A DNA stretch of 64,000 nucleotides. Source: Stratiolaelaps scimitus (lineage: Eukaryota; Arthropoda; Arachnida; Mesostigmata; Laelapidae). Location of the stretch: NCBI GenBank assembly GCA_019614645.1, contig JABWDB010000006.1, positions 6,820,001-6,884,000 on the forward strand, given 5' to 3'. A program made the translations under genes and the position numbers. The notes below the pieces were generated by a model that saw nothing but the letters and a program-made list of their open reading frames with translations, was not told where the DNA came from and ran no database searches. Below, one piece after another: positions 59,577-64,000 of this stretch (positions within the stretch are counted from its first letter, which is position 1; each line of letters opens with the position of its first letter).

Positions 59577-59620
59577 GCATTCGGTGTATGTACATATACA
59601 TATGTATATACACCGAATGC
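59577..59620. repeat. 44-bp near-perfect palindrome 15 bases after the exon 3 donor
   Basis: It begins GCATTCGGTGTAT and ends ATACACCGAATGC. The sequence between is a (TA/CA)-rich core (gtacatatacatatgt). In pre-mRNA it would form a long hairpin almost adjacent to the 5' splice site. Confidence 0.85.
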
Positions 59621-59814
59621 CGTATGCCATTTGTTTAGCAAGGAATACTGTCAGTCGAAGTGGGATATATTATAGTTAAGTCTTGCATCCACTACAGAGA
59701 GCCATGCATGTAGCCATATTCGGTAGACAGCGTAGCTTCATCACGAATTTCATTGTTGATTTTATGCTCATACTTCAGATATCAGTTGATTTTATTTCAT
59801 AGCAATAACCACAC

Positions 59815-59935
59815 CATCCGAGGCCATCCTAAGTAAAGGTGGCCCCGACAGGTCCTCATAGTAATACCTAAAGGTTAAGATCTGAGGCCTGTCAGATAGG
59901 GGAACAGCTGAGGGTCAGCTAGAAATAAACGAAAT
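59815..59935 (+). repeat. Type 2 SINE fragment in GPCR intron 3
   Basis: Contains cctgtcagataggggaacag, then the hairpin GCTGA-GGG-TCAGC (59907-59919) and an A-rich end. It shares its 3' part with 40085-40156. Confidence 0.6.
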
Positions 59936-60209
59936 AACCACACCATCGTATATATCTCGGATAAAAATGCTGCCTATCATATTCCTGCTCCGGGAGTCAA
60001 GTACATCAATCAACTGAACTATGAGTTAGCCGTTTCTATCCCAGCTTTCCAGTGCCCTCAAGAGTTAAAATGAGTTCTAAATTGAAGTTCTTTGTTTATG
60101 TGTGTCCTTCTTTATATTCAGGTTTTCTCAACCTGTTTGTGTTGTTATAATATTTAGGCCGTGGTTCGGAAGCACTTTTGCATTACTTCAAATCACTACA
60201 ATATGATTC

Positions 60210-60270
60210 TTTTTATTACGAGAACTTAATAGTTCTGCAATTGCAGTTCCGACAATAAACCATGATTTGA
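60210..60270 (+). repeat. Type 3 SINE 3' end in GPCR intron 3
   Basis: ttacgagaacttaatagttc, then tgcaattgcagttccgacaa and taaaccatga resemble the shared 3' end at 33530-33585. It is diverged and truncated. Confidence 0.5.
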
Positions 60271-61230
60271 ATTCAATTGAAAAATCTAGCACCCAAAAGC
60301 TTTACAAACCTCAGAAGGAACGAAAGGAACAGTTGCGTAAAAGTGGAAATAATTACACAAAGTGCTTCTCAAATCTATTTTTAACGGCTCTTTTGTGGTG
60401 CTGACGTGTTTACGTCTCCCGCACCCTCATTTCGCAGAGAGCTTCAATAGCTACAAAATACGTAATACCTTAAAAGTTTGTCCGAGACACACACACACAC
60501 GAATTGTAGCAGAGATATACCAAAAGAGAGTCTCAAATAAGAATTATCTTCAGGAAGGGCCAATCTCACCCAACGACAGGCTGTAGGAAATCCGTTAGCA
60601 TTTGCTCGCAGACTCTATCGAATCATATTGGTAATCTGTTTTATCTGCTATATCTTCGAGAACATGCTCCTGCGTACTTGAGTTAGCTAAGGAACCCATT
60701 TGTGCCTTTTAATGGTGGCTGTAGTATCGTCCCGCACAATGCCGAATGCTGTCACGAATATAATATCATTATATTATATATAACATTGCGAGGCTTTCAA
60801 GCTTCCCGATAATTATCGGTCTTTCTAATGAGATATATACTGCGTACAAAAACAGCATTGTAACACACGTTCTGGATACTTTAATGATACTGATTATCAA
60901 TTTGAGGGATACCGTTTTATACCGCGTAAATTTGATTTCACCCCCTCTTGGCTAGACCCCAGGGAAATGCCCTGCTCTAATCAATACTACTAATAATAAT
61001 GATATATGCAAATATATAGCTGAGGTGGGCGCAACAGTGACTCATAAATTAGACACATGTGTATACCTTTCTAGTTTCGTCCTTCGAGGCAAAGGCCGGA
61101 ACATGGTAAGACAAGGAAATGTCTTAAGTACTCTTGCGGAGTCCACTGCCAAACGTTCGCGAGTCATTAGCTGCTTGCCTTATATGTGTGTTCAGTGTCC
61201 GCTGAAATAACGTATGTTATATGATTTGCC

Positions 61231-61320
61231 TCGTACGAGTCAACGAATTGTGTCTACATGTTTTAGCTCCGGGTTGAATCTGAAACACATAAAGTTACTA
61301 AGCGCTTAATAAATTTGTCG
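61231..61320. repeat. Direct repeat, copy 1 of 2
   Basis: About 90 bp (tcgtacgagtcaa...catgttttag...gaatctgaa.acat) that recurs at 62007-62096 with roughly three-quarters identity by eye. Confidence 0.75.
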
Positions 61321-61687
61321 TACTATTGTCGATTCAATATGTTAATATGGGAAGAACGTACATGCTCATCATAGTGTCATCCAAAGCCAACTCGAATGAA
61401 GGGTAATATCATTGCCCGTGATCGATACGCCTGTAGGGAATTGCTTGCTGAGCCGATGCAGGAACCGCTCGAAATTTCTGACAAATGACTCGTACAGGGT
61501 TTCCGACCAATATATCAGCCCCGATCAAATTTCTGATGCATATTTCAGTTCACTTAGCTCGAAATGACTGCGCAAAATGAACACGGCATACACGCTATAT
61601 AAAATTGGTTGTGTTAGCAACAAGCGCCCATATTCCGGCTTGTCCAAAGTACAAAGTTTGTTTTCAATGGAGGAGAATATCTATTAC

Positions 61688-61969
61688 TCACACTGACAAT
61701 CCATAGACTCTCCATATAATCCGATCTACAGGCGAGGGTGCGTTAGACTCAAACTCTGACGGTGAATCCATTAGTGAATAAGTTTCGTAGTCGATCTGTA
61801 TTCCAGGACATAACCTAATCAGATTGTCCCTGAGTTGCTTTCCCATCGATGAGTGAGCGTTCCCCTTCAGAATTGACTTGAGACGTGCAATTCGGTTAGA
61901 ATTAATTAGTAAATGGTCGTTGTATCGTCTATTTCGTTGAGCGCGGCCTGTTACTATGCTCATCTTCAA
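61688..61969 (-). CDS. Open frame of 93 codons antisense in GPCR intron 3, unknown
   Basis: Starts MKMSIVTGRAQRN and ends DRIIWRVYGLSV with a TGA that overlaps a donor-like cagTGTGAGT. It is basic at the N terminus and acidic/serine-rich toward the end. No family is recognised. Its position between two direct repeats hints at a small mobile unit. Coding status is unproven. Confidence 0.25.
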   Translation of the reverse strand: MKMSIVTGRAQRNRRYNDHLLINSNRIARLKSILKGNAHSSMGKQLRDNLIRLCPGIQIDYETYSLMDSPSEFESNAPSPVDRIIWRVYGLSV

Positions 61970-62006
61970 TTCTATCCAAGATAGACGTAAGCGTATATAC
62001 TTTACT

Positions 62007-62096
62007 TCGTACGAGTCAATGACCTGGGCCCATATGTTTTAGATCGAGGTAGAATCTGAATTACATAACAAGCTACTAATCGCATTAATTTGTAAC
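62007..62096. repeat. Direct repeat, copy 2 of 2
   Basis: Same orientation as 61231-61320, about 776 bp further on. An antisense open frame (61688-61969) lies between them. Confidence 0.75.
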
Positions 62097-62487
62097 GAAA
62101 ACCTGCAATTTTGTAACGCTTAATAATCTCAGTGACAATTAGCCACTCATTTGTGGCTATCACTGATCGAACGGAAATCAGTAACTCGCAATCCGTTGCA
62201 CGTTTCGTTAAATTGTTTACGCCGATTACACAGGGACTAAAGAACAAACAACAGACTCTTCACCGGCACTCGCTGTCCAGCGCGTGTCTTCCTTTGTGGA
62301 AGTTTTCTGAAAACTTCGACGGCACATTGTTCCTATATACATTTGTTTTATTGTTAGCCCAGACCGACGTCCCTTCAAGGTCGAAGCGATTCAATCGCGA
62401 TTAGTGCGCTAAACGTATACCACGTTGAACTTCGGCCGAAACTATCATAGAAATACTGTTTGTATAGAATTAGAATAATGCACATAC

Positions 62488-62555
62488 ATTTTCCGGGCTG
62501 ACTCATAGCCAGTTTTCAGCGTCCGCGGTACAACTGCTTTCGGTATTACTTCTGC
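62488..62555 (-). repeat. Truncated hairpin-tail SINE just upstream of GPCR exon 4
   Basis: Minus-strand tail only: agcagttgtaccgcggacgc, then the tail hairpin region ggctatgagtcagcccgg. Confidence 0.65.
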
Positions 62556-62604
62556 ATGCCGCACATACTGCATGCATGCTTAACAATGCATACTACACAT
62601 TTAT

Positions 62605-62634
62605 ATATGTGTATATATATATATATATATATAA
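62605..62634. repeat. (TA)n tract beside the GPCR exon 4 acceptor
   Basis: About 12 TA units ending 20 bases before the AG, directly adjoining the short pyrimidine-rich stretch. Length variation here could affect splicing. Confidence 0.85.
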
Positions 62635-62653
62635 TTGTACGTTTGTGTTGCAG

Positions 62654-62810
62654 CCGACAGCGTGTAAGGTATCGTTGTGTATCAAACTCTACTCGTCGAT
62701 GGCCTCGGTCAATTGGATGTTCGTTGAAGGGATCCAGCTACACTCACGCATTACCACGTCCATCTTTCAACAGGAAGCGCCCTTCAAACTCTACTATTTC
62801 ATCGGCTGGG
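62654..62810 (+). CDS. Class B GPCR, exon 4 encoding TM3 and the start of TM4
   Basis: A strong acceptor (gtttgtgttgcag) is followed by 52 open codons plus one base, then donor TGGG|gtgaga. It starts PTACKVSL, where the cysteine is the conserved TM3 cysteine that disulphide-bonds to ECL2. It continues SVNWMFVEGIQLHSRI, the family's N-x-x-W-M-x-V-E-G-x-x-L-H TM3 signature, then SIFQQEAPFKLYYFIGWG, which leads into TM4. The last base combines with GT of exon 5 to restore GWGFP, the invariant class B GWG-x-P motif. The phrase FQ..(A/F)P.K before the motif recalls invertebrate PDF receptors as I remember them; a subfamily assignment from this alone would be inference. A (TA)n tract and a truncated SINE lie just upstream in the intron. 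Confidence 0.93.
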
Positions 62811-63299
62811 GTGAGACTGTTGCCTAGTTTCAAGCTTTATTACAACTGCTACTAGTAAAAACGACTACGATACATTTTTTAAGCAAACGCCAGCACAGTA
62901 AGCGATACGATAATATCTAACGTCATTAGCTAAGCCTCCTCTTGTTCCATTTGTAATGATACACACTCTCAGTGGTCACAACGTCTATGACTTGCTCATT
63001 TGAGGGTACTTAATAGTTCAAGGTACGCGGAACCTGTCCCTAAAAATTTGATTTTTTTTCATTATACTTTTTCCACCTGATCGGGACGTGTCCATGTTTG
63101 GGCTGTATACGAGCATTACATAGAGGCTTCTTCCTTACTGTTTGCTTGCTCGCTTACTGGAAAATCCGAAAATAGAACATTTTGCGTGGTATCCGCCCCT
63201 CGCCCATTCTAAGATCTGATTTTCGCAGCTCGTTCGCCTGATAGCCTTTCCACGGCAAAAAAGCTCAGAGATAACATGACTCGATTGTGGCTGGCGCAG
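62811..63299 (+). other. Intron 4 of the class B GPCR gene
   Basis: 489 bp, GTGAGA...GCGCAG, splitting the glycine codon of the GWG-x-P motif after its first base. Nothing else is recognised inside it. Confidence 0.75.
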
Positions 63300-63433
63300 G
63301 TTTTCCTCTAATCCTGATAGTGGCCTGGGGTGTCAAAATGCAGGAGATTCTGCCTCATTCGACCTGTTGGGAAGGCTATCGATCGTACGATGTTGTCTGG
63401 CTGCTCACAGGACCGAAACTGGTTGTATTGCTT
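63300..63433 (+). CDS. Class B GPCR, exon 5 encoding TM4, ECL2 and the start of TM5
   Basis: The acceptor is tggctggcgcag and the donor is TTGCTT|gtaagt. Two bases complete the split glycine codon, and 44 open codons follow: FPLILIVAWGVKM (TM4), a short second extracellular loop with the conserved Cys-Trp (HSTCWEGY), then VVWLLTGPKLVVLL, the W-x-x-x-G-P-x-L start of TM5. The exon ends in phase 0. The next exon (rest of TM5, expected to start near the conserved Asn) is not visible in the remaining 567 bases, so the gene continues past the window. Together the five exons give 755 coding bases with no stop and consistent phases at every junction, which argues for a functional gene rather than a pseudogene. 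Confidence 0.92.
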
Positions 63434-64000
63434 GTAAGTATTATCGTCACTCCTCATGATTTTTAATGACGCGATTGTATTGATCGTGGTAACGTTCCTC
63501 TCGATAAGCTCGACACGGTATAAGTTTGAGGAAGCCGCAGAAATCATAGAATGGTCAGCCTAACAAAGTATTAGCACAATCAAATGATCAATTGATAGTA
63601 CATTCATAGGGTAACTATTGTACACATGAGCAAATCGAATGAGTTACTCACACCCGGCACTAAAAAACAGTACCAGATCGTCGAGTTCCAGCAACAACCA
63701 TAGCGAGGGAGAAAGATATAAATATATATTCACAGGGCGCGAGAGGCTTCTTGTTGCTATTCTCGAACAAGAAGCTCGCCATGTTCCTAATTTTTTGTTA
63801 CATCTTTCAGCGGATACTTTTGGACGAAAGGCATATGGTCATGTTGATGAATTCCTCTAATAGATCTTCAGCCTTATTCAGTTATACGCAACCGTCGTAG
63901 TCGTTAACGTTGTTCAGATTGGTGGCGAATCGGATGTTAGCCGAAAACTGCAACCGATCCGGCAGGTACCGAGAGCTAGTGGTCTTCGTCAAGAGCCCTA
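63434..64000 (+). other. Start of intron 5 of the class B GPCR gene (runs off the window)
   Basis: Begins with GTAAGT. A plus-strand open frame at 63639-63860 is serine-rich at first and does not match the TM5/ICL3 sequence expected next, so I treat it as non-coding. Confidence 0.55.

Larger units (their letters stand above)
59562..62653 (+). other. Intron 3 of the class B GPCR gene
   Basis: About 3.1 kb between phase-0 exons. It holds the 44-bp palindrome just after the donor, SINE remnants at about 59815, 60210 and 62488, a pair of direct repeats (61231-61320 and 62007-62096) and a (TA)n tract beside the acceptor. Confidence 0.7.

Noticed and set aside
61201..62100. Interpretation of the 61231/62007 repeats as LTRs
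   Set aside because: Only about 90 bp, without TG...CA ends, primer-binding site or polypurine tract, and with no gag or pol between them.

Overview
This window is eukaryotic nuclear DNA, most likely from an arthropod. A chelicerate (tick or mite) is a reasonable guess, but the sequence does not prove it. It has long non-coding stretches, consensus GT/AG splice sites, many simple repeats, and a dense layer of decayed transposons: Tc3-like and mariner DNA transposons, R1-like, CR1/jockey-like and other LINE pieces, a Ty3/Gypsy-type gag, and several tRNA-derived SINEs. There are no operons, prokaryotic genes, rRNA genes or CRISPR arrays. Background composition is moderately AT-rich. One clearly GC-rich block lies at about 18.9-22.0 kb.

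The main host gene is at the right end, on the + strand. Five exons (55694-55794, 57095-57210, 59315-59561, 62654-62810, 63300-63433) join in perfectly compatible phases. They encode the middle of a class B (secretin-family) G-protein-coupled receptor: the end of the extracellular hormone-binding domain, TM1, the first intracellular loop and TM2, a long glycosylatable first extracellular loop, TM3, TM4, the ECL2 Cys-Trp, and the start of TM5. It resembles invertebrate neuropeptide receptors such as PDF receptors, but the subfamily is not settled. The 5' exons are not identified, and the 3' exons lie beyond the window. Exon 3 is bracketed by two strong hairpins.

The rest reads as follows. At 3.4-5.2 kb a SINE is interrupted by a 5'-truncated R1-like LINE with a 14-bp target-site duplication, followed by a second SINE type. 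At 5.6-6.8 kb there is a dead LINE reverse transcriptase and a Gypsy-type gag. At 7.57-7.84 kb there is a candidate first coding exon of unknown function. At 11.2-12.4 kb there are mariner and R1-like remnants. At 18.8-20.9 kb a GC-rich composite holds a retrotransposon 3' coding end on the minus strand and a two-knuckle CCHC gag on the plus strand. At 24.3-25.4 kb is a decayed Tc3-like element with long inverted repeats. At 28.2 kb is a LINE endonuclease scrap, and at 31.7 kb a small ORF. At 32.6 kb and 42.1 kb are two short copies of the R1-like LINE 3' UTR, each with its own target-site duplication. At 38.1-39.7 kb are a CR1/jockey RT fragment and an internally deleted mariner. At 51.8-53.4 kb is a nearly complete Tc3-like element with TIRs of about 230 bp.

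SINE copies of at least three types are scattered throughout. Two types share the same small 3' hairpin (core GGCTGAGAGTCAGCC), which suggests retrotransposition by a common partner LINE. The window is therefore a repeat-rich upstream/intronic landscape leading into a neuropeptide-type GPCR gene.
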